This document shows, one piece after another, positions 43,121 to 53,607 of a DNA stretch of 64,000 nucleotides. The position numbers and the translations under genes were made by a program. The stretch spans positions 868,001 through 932,000 of the forward strand of contig CAWBYL010000006.1 of assembly GCA_963793025.1 (NCBI GenBank), read 5' to 3'. Source of the stretch: CAWBYL01 sp963793025. GTDB taxonomy: Bacteria > Actinomycetota > Acidimicrobiia > Acidimicrobiales > Acidimicrobilacustridaceae. The notes beneath the pieces are model-generated. The model saw only the letters and a list, made by a program, of their open reading frames with translations, was not told where the DNA came from and ran no database searches. Each line of letters opens with the position of its first letter. Within the stretch, counting starts at the first letter, position 1.

Positions 43121-44125
43121 TTGTCCCCAGCAACGACTGAGGACCGTCCGTCGGGAACCCCCTCCGACGTCCCCGCCGACGCCAGCGCTCTGCTGGCGTC
43201 GGCGCCGGGGCGTCGGATGGATTCGGGGTTCCGGGCGGTGGTGATGGCGGCCGGCTTCCTGGTGCTCGTCATCCTCGCCTGGATCGCCTACGCCACCACC
43301 CGGAAGGCGTGGCCGGCGTTCTCCCACGAGGGCATCTCGTTCATCACCACCGATGACTGGGTGCCGTCGGAGGACAAGTACGGCGCGCTGGCCTTCATCT
43401 ACGGCACCCTGCTGTCCTCGTTCATCGCCGTGCTCATCGCCGTGCCCGTGAGCGTGGGCATCGCCCTGTTCTCCAACGAGGTGGTGAGCGGACGCCCGCG
43501 CCAAGCGGTGATCTACGTCATCGACCTCCTCGCCGCCATCCCGTCCGTGGTCTACGGCCTGTGGGGGGTGCTGGTGTTCGCGCCGAACGTGCAGCCCTTC
43601 TACGACAACCTCCACAACTGGTTCGGCGGCTGGCCGATCCTGGGCACGATCTTCGGCCCCGCCTCCAGCGGTCGCACCTTCCTCACCGCCGGCATCATCC
43701 TCGCCATCATGATCACGCCCATCATCACCTCGCTCAGCCGTGAGGTGGTGGCCACCACCCCTCGGGCCCTGCGGGAAGCGGCCTACGGCATGGGCGCCAC
43801 CCGGTGGGAGATGACCCGTTCGGCGATCCTCACCTGGAGCCGGGGCGGCATCACCGGTGCGGTGATGCTCGGGCTCGGACGGGCCATGGGCGAGACCATC
43901 GCCGTGGCTCTGGTGATCGGCTCGAGTGCCCAGATCACCGCCAACGTCCTCTCTCCTGGCGACACGATGGCGGCAGTGATCGCCAACCAGTGGGGCGAAG
44001 CCCAGTCCCTGCACTCCGCCGCCCTCATCGGGCTCGGCGTGGTGCTCTTCGTGGTGACCATCATCGTGAACGTCGCCGCCCGCAACGTGGTGCACCGCCT
44101 CGACCGGCGCACCCAGGGAGCCTGA
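43121..44125 (+). CDS. pstC: Phosphate ABC transporter permease
   Basis: A 334-residue inner-membrane permease with six helices. A cytoplasmic N-terminus of about 35 residues precedes SGFRAVVMAAGFLVLVILAWIAY, and the BPD motif (EAA loop) reads REAAYGMGATRWEMTRSAIL. GRAMGETIAVALVIG and the DLLAAIPSVVYGLWG segment are typical PstC. The start was taken at TTG 43121 with AGGAAG 10 bases upstream, since no ATG or GTG precedes the first helix at a better position. Confidence 0.95.
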   Translation: MSPATTEDRPSGTPSDVPADASALLASAPGRRMDSGFRAVVMAAGFLVLVILAWIAYATTRKAWPAFSHEGISFITTDDWVPSEDKYGALAFIYGTLLSSFIAVLIAVPVSVGIALFSNEVVSGRPRQAVIYVIDLLAAIPSVVYGLWGVLVFAPNVQPFYDNLHNWFGGWPILGTIFGPASSGRTFLTAGIILAIMITPIITSLSREVVATTPRALREAAYGMGATRWEMTRSAILTWSRGGITGAVMLGLGRAMGETIAVALVIGSSAQITANVLSPGDTMAAVIANQWGEAQSLHSAALIGLGVVLFVVTIIVNVAARNVVHRLDRRTQGA

Positions 44126-44126
44126 T

Positions 44127-45047
44127 GTGACCGACCTCCAGACACCGACACCCGCGCCAGCACCGAGGTCGGAGTCCGATCGCCTCCTCGCGGCCAGCAC
44201 CAGTCGCTCCCGGAAGGTCCGCAACCACGTGGCCACGATCTGGATGGTCGGCTCGTTCCTGGTGGCGCTCGTTCCGCTCGGCGTCGTCGTCGGCTACGTC
44301 CTCGTCAAGGGCGCCTCGGTGCTCAGCTGGGACTGGTTCACCGAGGACCTCCCGGCCATCACCACCAAGCCGGGCGGCGGCATGGGCCCAGCCATCGTCG
44401 GCACCCTCCTCATCACCTTCGGCGCCACGGTCATGGCCGTGCCGCTCGGGGTCCTGGGTGCGATCTACCTGCACGAATACGGGGGTGGGAGCCGCACGGC
44501 GTCGATCGTGCGCACGATGGCCGACGTGATGACGGGTGTGCCCTCCATCGTCATGGGCCTTTTCATCTACAGCACCTACACGCTCAAGTTCGGGCTCAAC
44601 GGCTTCGGCGGCTCGCTGGCTCTGGCCTGTCTCATGCTGCCCATCGTGATCCGCTCGACCGAGGAGATGTTGCGCCTCGTGCCCGACGAACTGCGCCAAG
44701 GCAGCTACGCCCTCGGCAACCGGAAGTGGCGCACTGTCGTGACGGTCGTGCTCCCCGCGGCCTTCGGCGGCATCATCTCGGGCGTCATGCTGGCGGTGGC
44801 CCGGGCGGCGGGCGAGACTGCCCCGATCCTGTTCGTGATCGGCGCGTCCCGGAAACTCAACCTCGACCTGTTCCACGGGCCGATGACGGCCCTGTCCACC
44901 CAGATCTTCAGCAACGCCAGCACGTCGTTCCCCGCCGCTCAGGAGCGTGCGTGGGGCGCCGCCCTCACCTTGATCGGCATCGTCTTCATCTTCACCATCT
45001 TCGCCCGTGTCGTGTCGGCGCGGGTCGCTCGTAAGCATGCGGCCTGA
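44127..45047 (+). CDS. pstA: Phosphate ABC transporter permease
   Basis: The second PstSCAB permease, 306 residues, six helices. PstA wording is seen in GVVVGYVLVKGASVLSWDWFTEDLP, the large central stretch MADVMTGVPSIVMGLFIYSTY, RSTEEMLRLVPDELRQGSYALGNRKWRTV (EAA loop) and ARAAGETAPILFVIGASR. GTG 44127 lies one base after the pstC stop. Confidence 0.95.
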   Translation: MTDLQTPTPAPAPRSESDRLLAASTSRSRKVRNHVATIWMVGSFLVALVPLGVVVGYVLVKGASVLSWDWFTEDLPAITTKPGGGMGPAIVGTLLITFGATVMAVPLGVLGAIYLHEYGGGSRTASIVRTMADVMTGVPSIVMGLFIYSTYTLKFGLNGFGGSLALACLMLPIVIRSTEEMLRLVPDELRQGSYALGNRKWRTVVTVVLPAAFGGIISGVMLAVARAAGETAPILFVIGASRKLNLDLFHGPMTALSTQIFSNASTSFPAAQERAWGAALTLIGIVFIFTIFARVVSARVARKHAA

Positions 45048-45102
45048 GCCCGAGACGACTTTCTTGACCGCCGAACCCACCCCCGATGACGAGGTTCCCG
45101 CC

Positions 45103-45942
45103 ATGGCCCCCGAAATGACCGCCGAGACCGCCCCGGTGACGGCCGCGGTGCCGATGGACGAGCCCAAGGTGGTGTTCGACGTACAGGACCTCAACGTGTA
45201 CTACGGCGGGTTCCGGGCGGTGCGTGACGTGAACCTCAAGGTGCACCAGCACGAGATCACCGCCTTCATCGGCCCCTCGGGGTGTGGCAAGTCCACGGTG
45301 CTGCGCTGCTTCGACCGCATGAACGACCTCATCGACTCGGCTCGCGTCGACGGCAAGGTGCTCTACCACGGCATCGATCTCTACGACTCACGCGTCGATC
45401 CGGTCGAGGTGCGCAAGCGGGTCGGCATGGTGTTCCAGAAGCCGAACCCGTTCCCCAAGTCGATCTACGACAACATCGCCTTCGGCCCCCGGCTCAGCGG
45501 CCAGAAGAAGGGTCTCGACGACATCGTCGAGAAGGCGCTGCGCCAGGCGGCCCTGTGGGACGAGGTCAAGGACCGGCTGAAGAAGTCGGCCATGGGTCTC
45601 TCGGGCGGTCAGCAGCAGCGCCTGTGCATCGCGCGCGCCGTGGCCGTCGAGCCCGAGGTGGTGTTGATGGACGAGCCGTGCTCGGCCCTCGACCCCATCG
45701 CCACCGCCCGCATCGAGGACCTCATGCAGGAGATCAAGTCGAGATACACGATCCTCATCGTCACCCACAACATGCAACAGGCCGCCCGGGTGAGCGACCG
45801 CACGGCGTTCTTCACCACCGAGGTGAACGACGAGAGCGACACCCGCACCGGTCTGCTCGTCGAGTACGACGCGACCGACAAGATCTTCTCGGCACCCGCC
45901 GACGAGCGGACGGAGAACTATGTCACCGGCCGCTTCGGCTGA
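45103..45942 (+). CDS. pstB: Phosphate ABC transporter ATP-binding protein
   Basis: The ATPase of the Pst system. The core starts at VFDVQDLNVYYG; Walker A is GPSGCGKST, the signature is LSGGQQQRL, Walker B is VVLMDEPCSALDP and the H-loop is VTHNMQQ. The start is uncertain. ATG 45103 (279 residues) has GAGG at 45091-45094, 8 bases upstream. ATG 45037 overlaps the end of pstA and would add 22 residues, and TTG 45063 is also in frame. All give an acidic, threonine-rich N-terminal extension not found in most PstB proteins. The end overlaps the first phoU gene by 23 bases. Confidence 0.94.
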   Translation: MAPEMTAETAPVTAAVPMDEPKVVFDVQDLNVYYGGFRAVRDVNLKVHQHEITAFIGPSGCGKSTVLRCFDRMNDLIDSARVDGKVLYHGIDLYDSRVDPVEVRKRVGMVFQKPNPFPKSIYDNIAFGPRLSGQKKGLDDIVEKALRQAALWDEVKDRLKKSAMGLSGGQQQRLCIARAVAVEPEVVLMDEPCSALDPIATARIEDLMQEIKSRYTILIVTHNMQQAARVSDRTAFFTTEVNDESDTRTGLLVEYDATDKIFSAPADERTENYVTGRFG

Positions 45943-46609
45943 GGGCGGCCCCCTCCGGCACCAGTACACGTCGGAGCTGGAACAGCTCGCCCTCCAGGTC
46001 GAGATGATGGGAGTCCTCGTCGACCAGAACCTCGAGCGCATGCGCGAGGTCCTGCACTCCGGCGACCTCGCCCTCGCCGGGCAGGCGATCGGGGTCGACG
46101 ACAACATCGACGCCATGAACGTGTCGCTGATGGAGCGGTGCTACGAGCTCCTGCGTCAGCAGGCGCCGGTGGCGTCGGATCTCCGGCTCATCGTGTCGGT
46201 GCTGCGCGTGACCGCTGAGATCGAACGAGTCGGTGACCTCGCCCTCAGGGTGGTCAAGCTCGCCCCCGACCACGCCCTGCTGGTGACTGTCCCCCGTGCC
46301 TTCGACATCCTGGAGACGCTGTCGAACCAGGCCGTCGGGCAGTACCGGGAGGCGCTGCGGGCGTGGTCCTCGCTGGACCCCGACCTGGCCGCCAAGGTTG
46401 CATCCGAGGTACAGAACAACTTGGCCACCGCTCAGCTCATGGAGGCCCTGCTCGAGTACCGCGGCCCCGACGCCGTGGCCGTCGCGCTCCGTACGATGGT
46501 GGCGGGCCAGGCCCTCGACCGCATCGCCGACCACGCCGCCGTGCTGGGAGCACGAGTCCGGTATCTGATCACCGGAGATCCCGACCACCTGGCCGCCGAG
46601 GTCCGTTGA
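45920..46609 (+). CDS. phoU: Phosphate-signalling PhoU protein (first copy)
   Basis: A 229-residue helical protein formed of two three-helix repeats. PhoU metal-site motifs occur in both halves: RVTAEIERVGDLALRVVK (about residues 94-111) and AGQALDRIADHAAVLGARVRYLITG (about 195-219), each with the E/DxxxD pattern. PhoU couples PstB activity to the sensor kinase and lowers import when phosphate is plentiful. It starts inside pstB at ATG 45920. Confidence 0.92.
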   Translation: MSPAASAEGGPLRHQYTSELEQLALQVEMMGVLVDQNLERMREVLHSGDLALAGQAIGVDDNIDAMNVSLMERCYELLRQQAPVASDLRLIVSVLRVTAEIERVGDLALRVVKLAPDHALLVTVPRAFDILETLSNQAVGQYREALRAWSSLDPDLAAKVASEVQNNLATAQLMEALLEYRGPDAVAVALRTMVAGQALDRIADHAAVLGARVRYLITGDPDHLAAEVR

Positions 46610-46649
46610 CCCTCGTCGGCCCCCGTCGGGTGCCGCACACAGGAGAACC

Positions 46650-47393
46650 ATGCCGGAGCAGCGCAAGTCCTTCCACCAGGAGCTCGACGAGATCCGTGAT
46701 GACATCGTCCGTCTCGCCGCCATGGTCACGGAGTTCATCCCGAGGGGGACGGAGGTCCTGCTGGCCAACGACATGAAAGGCGCCCTCGCTCTCATCGAGG
46801 CCGACGACGAGCTCGACTCGCTGACCCTGCACATCGAGGAGCAGTGCTACCACGTGCTCGCTCTGCAACAGCCCATGGCGTCCGATCTCCGCGCCATCGT
46901 CACGGCGGTGTGGCTCACGGGCGAGCTGGAGCGCTCCGGTGACCTCATGGTCAACGTGGCCAAGGCCGCCCGCCGCATCTACGGCGCCACCCTCGACCCG
47001 AGACTGCGGGGCTTGATCGAGCGGATGAGCGAGGAGGCGGGGCGGTTGATGAAGCTCGCCCTCGACTCCTACGTGGAGCGCAACGCCAGCCTCGGTGCTG
47101 CCCTCGACGACATCGACGACGGTCTCGACGCCCTCCACGGCGACTACATCGAGGCCATCTTCGAGTCCCACGCCACCCACGACCTCGGCCTCCAGGCCGC
47201 GGTGCAGCTGGCCCTCATCGGGCGTTACTACGAGCGCATCGGTGACCATGCCGTCAACATCGGCCAGCGGGTGCAGTACATGGTCACGGGCTGGATGCCC
47301 GAGCAGACGGGCAGCGGCGCGCTTCCAGGCCCGGTCCTCGCTCAACGAGGCCGTCGCCGTCGCCGACGACGACCTCGCCGACCTCGACGGATC

Positions 47394-47397
<4 letters not shown>
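46650..47397 (+). pseudogene. Second PhoU protein, one frame break near the C-terminus
   Basis: A PhoU paralogue (MPEQRKSFHQELDEIRDDIVRLA) with the metal-site motifs GELERSGDLMVNVAKAARR (about residues 90-108) and IGRYYERIGDHAVNIGQRVQYMVTGW. The reading frame changes at 47310-47311, where one extra G in a GG pair stands. After the change the tail AAARFQARSSLNEAVAVADDDLADLDG follows (in pieces) and stops at 47397, overlapping the kinase start by GTGA. The total of 748 bases is one above a multiple of three. Without this repair the frame runs into the kinase and looks like a fusion. The two PhoU proteins differ clearly in sequence. Confidence 0.85.
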
Positions 47398-48756
<1,359 letters not shown>

Positions 48757-48759
48757 GCC

Positions 48760-49476
48760 ATGAGCGCAACCACCTCCGTCCTGGTCGTCGAGGACGAGGA
48801 CTCCTTCATCGACGCCCTCACCGTCGGGCTCACCCGCGAGGGCTTCACCGTCAGCATCGCCCGAGACGGGGCCGAGGCCCTCGACATGTTCGACGACGTC
48901 AACCCCGACCTCGTGCTGCTCGACGTGATGCTCCCCAAGGTCTCCGGGCTCGACGTGTGCCGTGAGCTGAGGGCCCGGTCGTCGGTGCCGATCATCATGG
49001 TGACGGCCAAGGGGGCCGAGATCGACACCGTCGTCGGCCTCGAGGTGGGCGCCGACGACTACGTCACCAAGCCCTACCGCCTCCGTGAGCTGGTCGCCCG
49101 CATGCGGGCCGTGCTGCGCCGGAGGCCCGGCGACGAGGTGGTGCCCGAGGGGGAGGTCACCGGGGAGGACATCGTCGCGGTGGGCGACGTCAGCCTCGAC
49201 CACCAACGTCACGAGGTGACCATCCGGGACGAGGAGGTCCGGCTCCCGCTCAAGGAGTTCGAGCTGCTCGCCCTGTTGCTGGAGAACGCCGGCCGGGTCC
49301 TCACCCGGGACACCCTCATCGATCGGGTGTGGGGCGCCGACTACGTGGGCGACACCAAGACCCTCGACGTCCACGTCAAGCGTCTTCGATCGAAGGTCGA
49401 GGCCGACCCCGCGGCCCCGACCCGGATCGTCACCATCCGAGGCCTCGGATACAAGTACGAGGTGCCTCGCGGCTGA
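48760..49476 (+). CDS. OmpR/PhoB-type response regulator (RegX3/PhoP-like)
   Basis: A 238-residue regulator. The receiver domain has the acidic pair in VVEDED, the phosphoacceptor Asp in LVLLDVMLPKVSG (about residue 53), Thr in MVTAKG and Lys in VTKPY. The winged-helix domain has LPLKEFELLALLLENAGRVLTRDTLIDRVWG and TLDVHVKRLRSKVE, then the wing GLGYKYEV. It starts 3 bases after the kinase stop. It is the obvious candidate to bind the PHO box at 41889-41917. Confidence 0.94.
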   Translation: MSATTSVLVVEDEDSFIDALTVGLTREGFTVSIARDGAEALDMFDDVNPDLVLLDVMLPKVSGLDVCRELRARSSVPIIMVTAKGAEIDTVVGLEVGADDYVTKPYRLRELVARMRAVLRRRPGDEVVPEGEVTGEDIVAVGDVSLDHQRHEVTIRDEEVRLPLKEFELLALLLENAGRVLTRDTLIDRVWGADYVGDTKTLDVHVKRLRSKVEADPAAPTRIVTIRGLGYKYEVPRG

Positions 49477-49540
49477 GGTGCCGGTCGACCTGTCGCGCGG
49501 CCCTCGTAGCATGGGTCCGTGAGCGATCCGTCCGGGGGCC

Positions 49541-51232
49541 GTGGGGCCCCTTCGATTCCCCTCGGGTCGCGACCCGCGTCGCCCCTGGGCGCTCTCTCCG
49601 TTCAGCCGCCTGGCCCGGGCTCACGCCGCCTCCGTCTCCGGCGACGCTCTGTTCGCCATCGGCCTGGCCGGCTCGGTGTTCTTCTCGCTCGACTTCAACT
49701 CGGCGCGGTGGCGCGTCGCGCTCTACCTGGTGCTCACCATCGCCCCGTTCGCCGTGGCCGCACCGCTCATCGGTCCCGCCATCGACCGCATCAAGGGCGG
49801 GCGTCGTTGGATCATCGTGGGCTCGCTCGCCTCCCGGGCCATCCTGTGCGCCCTCGTGGTTCGGCACATGGGCACCGTGTGGTTCTACCCCGAGGCCTTC
49901 GGCATGCTCGTGCTGCAGAAGGTGTATTCGATCTCCAAGAGCGCGGTCGTTCCCGGCACGGTGACGAGCGACGAGGAGCTGGTCGAGGCCAACTCCAAGC
50001 TCACTGTTCTCTCTGCTCTGGCCGTGGTGGTGGCCGCCGTCCCCGGCGGCATCCTCCTCAAGGTCGGCGGTGGCGGCTGGAGCGTCGGGCTGGGTGCCAT
50101 CGTCTTCGGGGTGGGCACCGTGCTCGCCCTCCGTCTCACGCCCACCACCGTCGCCGCCCAGCCGGCCGACGAGGCCGAGAAGCAGGAGCTGCGCAGCGCC
50201 GGCATCCTGCTCGCCTCCTCGGCCATGAGCCTGATGCGCGGCGTCGTCGGGTTCCTGTCGTTCATGCTGGCCTTCGCCATCAAGGAGAACGGCGCGCTGT
50301 GGGAGCTCGGCCTGGTGGCCGTGTTCGCCCAGTTCGGCTTCTTCTGTGGGGCGGTGGCCGCCCCGCGGGTGCGCAAGTTGGCCACCGAGGAGCGCATCCT
50401 GCTCGCCGCCCTCATCATCACCGCGGCGGGAGGCGTGGTCACCGCCGTCGTGGGCGGTCTCCTGGGCGCCGCCGTGCTCTCGATGCTGGTGGGGGCCACG
50501 GGTAGCGCGGCCAAGCAGGCGTTCGACGCCATCGTGCAGCGCGATGCGCCCGACGCCAACCGCGGCCGATCGTTCGCCCGCTTCGAGACCCGCTTCCAGC
50601 TGGTGTGGGTGATCGGGGCCCTCATCCCGATCGTCATCCCCATTCCCCCCTCGGTCGGCTTCGCCATGATCGCGGTGGCTTCCCTCGTCGCCGTGGTGTC
50701 CTACATCATCGGTCTCCGGCGCATCGGGCGCGGCGAGATCCCCGTCCGCCGCGACTGGCGTCGCCGCCCCGTGCCGGGCGCCGGCGCCGAGGCGCCGGAT
50801 CGCCCATCGGCGGGGACCGATGCCGGTCACCCCACGGTTCCCACCGACGCCGACCCGACGTTGGTGGGGCCGACGCCGGTGCCGCCCGCGTCAGCGGAGC
50901 CGACGTCGGCCGAGCGCCAGCGGCGCCCTGAGGGGCCCCTCGCCGAACCCCCGATCGACAGTGCCGACCCGACGCTGGTCACCCCGACGGCGTCGGGGGA
51001 ACGGCCGGCGCCGGACATCGCGACGGTCACCACCGCCGACCACACCGTCGTGGCCGACTCTCCCGATCCGGCCCGGCGCTGGATGAGGTCGGCCCCGAAG
51101 CGGGCTTCGGAGACTCGGCCGCCGTCGGGTCCGGACCATCGGCGCCAGGGCCTGCTGTTCGAACCCGAGGCCTGGGACCCGGTGGTGCCGACGGCCGACG
51201 ACGCCGACCCGGACGGCCGGTCAGACCGGTAG
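49541..51232 (+). CDS. MFS-like membrane transporter with a disordered C-terminal tail
   Basis: A 563-residue protein. The first 400 residues hold about twelve hydrophobic segments with a major-facilitator character, as in SGDALFAIGLAGSVFFSLDF, LTIAPFAVAAPLIGPAIDRIKGGRRW (the DRxxGRR-like A motif), AVVVAAVPGGILLKVGG and LSMLVGATGSAAKQAFDAI. The rest is a proline/threonine/acidic tail without fold. The substrate is unknown. The start is uncertain: GTG 49541 is used, and an upstream GTG at 49519 lies in another frame. Its end overlaps the convergent DUF2342-type gene by 12 bases. Confidence 0.8.
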   Translation: MGPLRFPSGRDPRRPWALSPFSRLARAHAASVSGDALFAIGLAGSVFFSLDFNSARWRVALYLVLTIAPFAVAAPLIGPAIDRIKGGRRWIIVGSLASRAILCALVVRHMGTVWFYPEAFGMLVLQKVYSISKSAVVPGTVTSDEELVEANSKLTVLSALAVVVAAVPGGILLKVGGGGWSVGLGAIVFGVGTVLALRLTPTTVAAQPADEAEKQELRSAGILLASSAMSLMRGVVGFLSFMLAFAIKENGALWELGLVAVFAQFGFFCGAVAAPRVRKLATEERILLAALIITAAGGVVTAVVGGLLGAAVLSMLVGATGSAAKQAFDAIVQRDAPDANRGRSFARFETRFQLVWVIGALIPIVIPIPPSVGFAMIAVASLVAVVSYIIGLRRIGRGEIPVRRDWRRRPVPGAGAEAPDRPSAGTDAGHPTVPTDADPTLVGPTPVPPASAEPTSAERQRRPEGPLAEPPIDSADPTLVTPTASGERPAPDIATVTTADHTVVADSPDPARRWMRSAPKRASETRPPSGPDHRRQGLLFEPEAWDPVVPTADDADPDGRSDR

Positions 51233-52447
51233 GTCGATCCGGGCCAACCAGAGGCCGGGGGCGTCGATCTCCGACGGGGTGGGCAGGTTCTGCTCGGACT
51301 CCCACAGCCGGGTCAAGCCCGTGTCACCCGCCCGTTCGGCCACGCCGGCCACGAAGGCGGCGCCCCGGTCGAACGCGCCCTGCGTGAGCTCGAGGCCGAA
51401 GAGCCGCTCGACGAACCGGTTGGAGGCGTCGACCTCGACCCGGCGGCGGCGGAGGGCCTCGGTGAGCATCCCGTAGTTGTTGATCAGGTTGTGGCCGACC
51501 TGGTCCATCACGTGGTCGACGTAGCCGACGATGGCCGCGACCAGCGCCTCGAAGCGGGGGAGCATGGCGCGCTGGGCGGGGGACTGGATGGCGCCGAGGA
51601 GCACCTCGGGGTCGCCGAAGAGCGACTCCAGGCCCCCCATGGACCCGGCATCGCCGGGATCGATGGAACCGAGTCGGTCCTCGAGCACGCCGGCATCGGG
51701 CTCGAACCCGCTGACGTACTGCAGGAGGAGCTCGTCGAGGCGGCGGCGCACGTGGGGCACCCGCAGGATCGTGTGGACGGCGACCTCCTGCAGGCAGACC
51801 CACAACCGGAGGTCTTCGGCCGGGAGGCTCCACTCGCGACCGAACTCGTCGAGGTTGGCGGGCACCACCATGAGCTCGTCCGAGATCGGTCGGGGGATGG
51901 GCAGGTCGTACTGGCCGAGCGAGCGACGCGACAGGTGCCCGACCATGGAGCCGGCGGTCATCCCCAACATCATGGGCCCGACCATCTTCATCAGCGGCGC
52001 CATGAAGGCCATGGGATCGGAAGGGTCCGGGGCGGCCTCGGCCCCGCCCTGGTCGCCGATCGCGCCGGCCAGGTTCTCGAAGAGGGGCCGCCAGGCGTCG
52101 AGCGTGGCGGTGACCCACTGGCTCCTCGTGACGGGCACGATGGTGATGCCGCGACCGTCGGAGGAGGGGAGCCCGGTGGCCTGCCCGATCTGCAGCTCGG
52201 CGACCCGCGCCAGCTGCTCGATGCGGATGCGGTCCATCGGGTCGACGTTGGTCTCCTGGCCGCCGTCGGTGGCCACCGACAGGGCGAGCTGGCGGGCGGC
52301 GTCCCAGCCCATGGAGCCCTGTTGGGAGAAGAGCCGGGCCAGGTCGCCGAAGATGGGCAGACCCTGGAACGGGTTGCCTCCCGAGCCGAACGGCTCGCTG
52401 CCGAAGGGGTCGTCGCCCGGAGGTACGTCGGGAGGATCAGAGCTCAC
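51221..52447 (-). CDS. DUF2342/zincin_2-type protein lacking the HExxH motif
   Basis: A 408-residue protein of the actinobacterial family annotated as zinc-dependent metalloprotease or putative hydrolase (TIGR03624 group). Family marks are the glycine/proline-rich start (DDPFGSEPFGSGGNPF), GWDAARQLALSVATDGGQE, the VEQ-ARVAELQIGQATGL helix, MVGPMMLGMTAGSMVGHLSRRSLGQYDLP and IIGYVDHVMD-type AIVGYVDHVMDQVG. The expected HExxH helix reads LQEVAVHT (Gln220, Glu221, Val224), so both zinc-binding His positions are replaced. It is probably catalytically inactive. In mycobacteria a related gene lies beside the PDZ-Lon and UPF0182 genes, which are also in this window. Confidence 0.8.
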   Translation of the reverse strand: MSSDPPDVPPGDDPFGSEPFGSGGNPFQGLPIFGDLARLFSQQGSMGWDAARQLALSVATDGGQETNVDPMDRIRIEQLARVAELQIGQATGLPSSDGRGITIVPVTRSQWVTATLDAWRPLFENLAGAIGDQGGAEAAPDPSDPMAFMAPLMKMVGPMMLGMTAGSMVGHLSRRSLGQYDLPIPRPISDELMVVPANLDEFGREWSLPAEDLRLWVCLQEVAVHTILRVPHVRRRLDELLLQYVSGFEPDAGVLEDRLGSIDPGDAGSMGGLESLFGDPEVLLGAIQSPAQRAMLPRFEALVAAIVGYVDHVMDQVGHNLINNYGMLTEALRRRRVEVDASNRFVERLFGLELTQGAFDRGAAFVAGVAERAGDTGLTRLWESEQNLPTPSEIDAPGLWLARIDLPV

Positions 52448-52518
52448 GCTTCCAGGCTAGGCCTCTCGTTCGCCGCCCCGGCCTCGCGGTGGTCAGGTTC
52501 CGGGCATGATGACCACCC

Positions 52519-53607
52519 ATGGGTGAGATCATCGTGGTCACCGGCGCCGAGAGCCCGACCGGTCGTCTGGTCGTGCGTGCCGCGTTGGTCGATCCGGGTG
52601 TGGACCGGGTGGTCGCGGTGGTCCCCCCCGGGGCGCCGCCGCCGATCGCGCCGGTCGGACCGGACCCGGTGGCCGAGCTCTCGGTCGCCACCCTGGCCCT
52701 CGACGACCCTCGGCTGGTGGCGCTGGTTCGCGGGGCCACCGCTCTCGTCCACCTCGGTCCTCGCCGAGGTCCCGATCTCGACGGCACCGGGGGCGAGGTG
52801 GACCTGCTCGCCACCCGGGCCCTCCTCTCGGCACTGGCCCGGGTGGCCAAGGTGCGGTCGGTCGTGGTGCTCTCGTCGGCCCTCGTCTACGGGGCGCGCG
52901 ACGACAACCCCGTCCCTCTGACCGAGGAGGCCGGCGTCCGCCCCAATCCCGCCGTGGGGGGCGCGGTGGAGCTGGCCGAGCTCGAGCACGTGATCTCGGC
53001 CTGGTCGGCCGAGCGCAAGGCGTCGTGCGCCGTGTTGCGGCCCTGCGTGGTGGTGGGTCCGGAGAACGGCCGGTGGCTCGCCCGGTCGCCCTGGTCCACC
53101 GCCGGGCTCCAGGTCAGCGGGGCGGCGGCTCCGGTGCAGTTCGTCCACGTCGAGGATCTGGCCACCGCGGCGTGGGCCGCGCAGCGCTCGCGGACCAACG
53201 GTCCGGTGAACGTTGCGCCCGACGGCTGGCTCACCGCCGACCAGGTACGAGCCCTCAAGGGTCCGACGCTGCGGATCCGCGTTCGCCGGTCCTTCGCTCC
53301 CGCCCTGGCCGGGCTGGGCTCGCTCCTGGGCCTGGCCCCGGGCGACCCCGCCGCCCTGCTGGCCAGCTCGTCGCCGTGGGTCGTGGCCAACGATCGCCTC
53401 CGCGCCCTCGGCTGGGAACCGAGCTTCTCCAACGAGGAGGCCTATGTCGACTCCGACCGGGGCAGCCCGTGGGCCCTGCTCACGCCCCGACACCGCCAGG
53501 AGATCGCTCTCGGCGCGGTGGGCGCGGTGGCTCTCGGTCTGGCCGCCGCCGTCGCCCTCCTCGTGCGGCGCCGCCTCAGGAACGGCTCGTCAGGGTCACC
53601 GTCGTGA
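52519..53607 (+). CDS. NAD-dependent epimerase-like protein with a C-terminal membrane helix, catalytic residues missing
   Basis: A 362-residue extended-SDR fold. The N-terminal Rossmann turn is VVTGAESPTGRLV (residues 6-18), with Ser in place of the middle Gly. VVVLSSALVYG and VLRPCVVVGPENGRW fit the epimerase family, but the active-site YxxxK position reads GAVEL (148-152), so both Tyr and Lys are gone. A hydrophobic helix near 337-353 (IALGAVGAVALGLAAAVALLV) followed by RRRLR would anchor it in the membrane. It is likely a cofactor- or sugar-nucleotide-binding membrane protein rather than an enzyme. It is convergent with the HtrA-like gene; the ends overlap by 32 bases. Confidence 0.82.
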   Translation: MGEIIVVTGAESPTGRLVVRAALVDPGVDRVVAVVPPGAPPPIAPVGPDPVAELSVATLALDDPRLVALVRGATALVHLGPRRGPDLDGTGGEVDLLATRALLSALARVAKVRSVVVLSSALVYGARDDNPVPLTEEAGVRPNPAVGGAVELAELEHVISAWSAERKASCAVLRPCVVVGPENGRWLARSPWSTAGLQVSGAAAPVQFVHVEDLATAAWAAQRSRTNGPVNVAPDGWLTADQVRALKGPTLRIRVRRSFAPALAGLGSLLGLAPGDPAALLASSSPWVVANDRLRALGWEPSFSNEEAYVDSDRGSPWALLTPRHRQEIALGAVGAVALGLAAAVALLVRRRLRNGSSGSPS

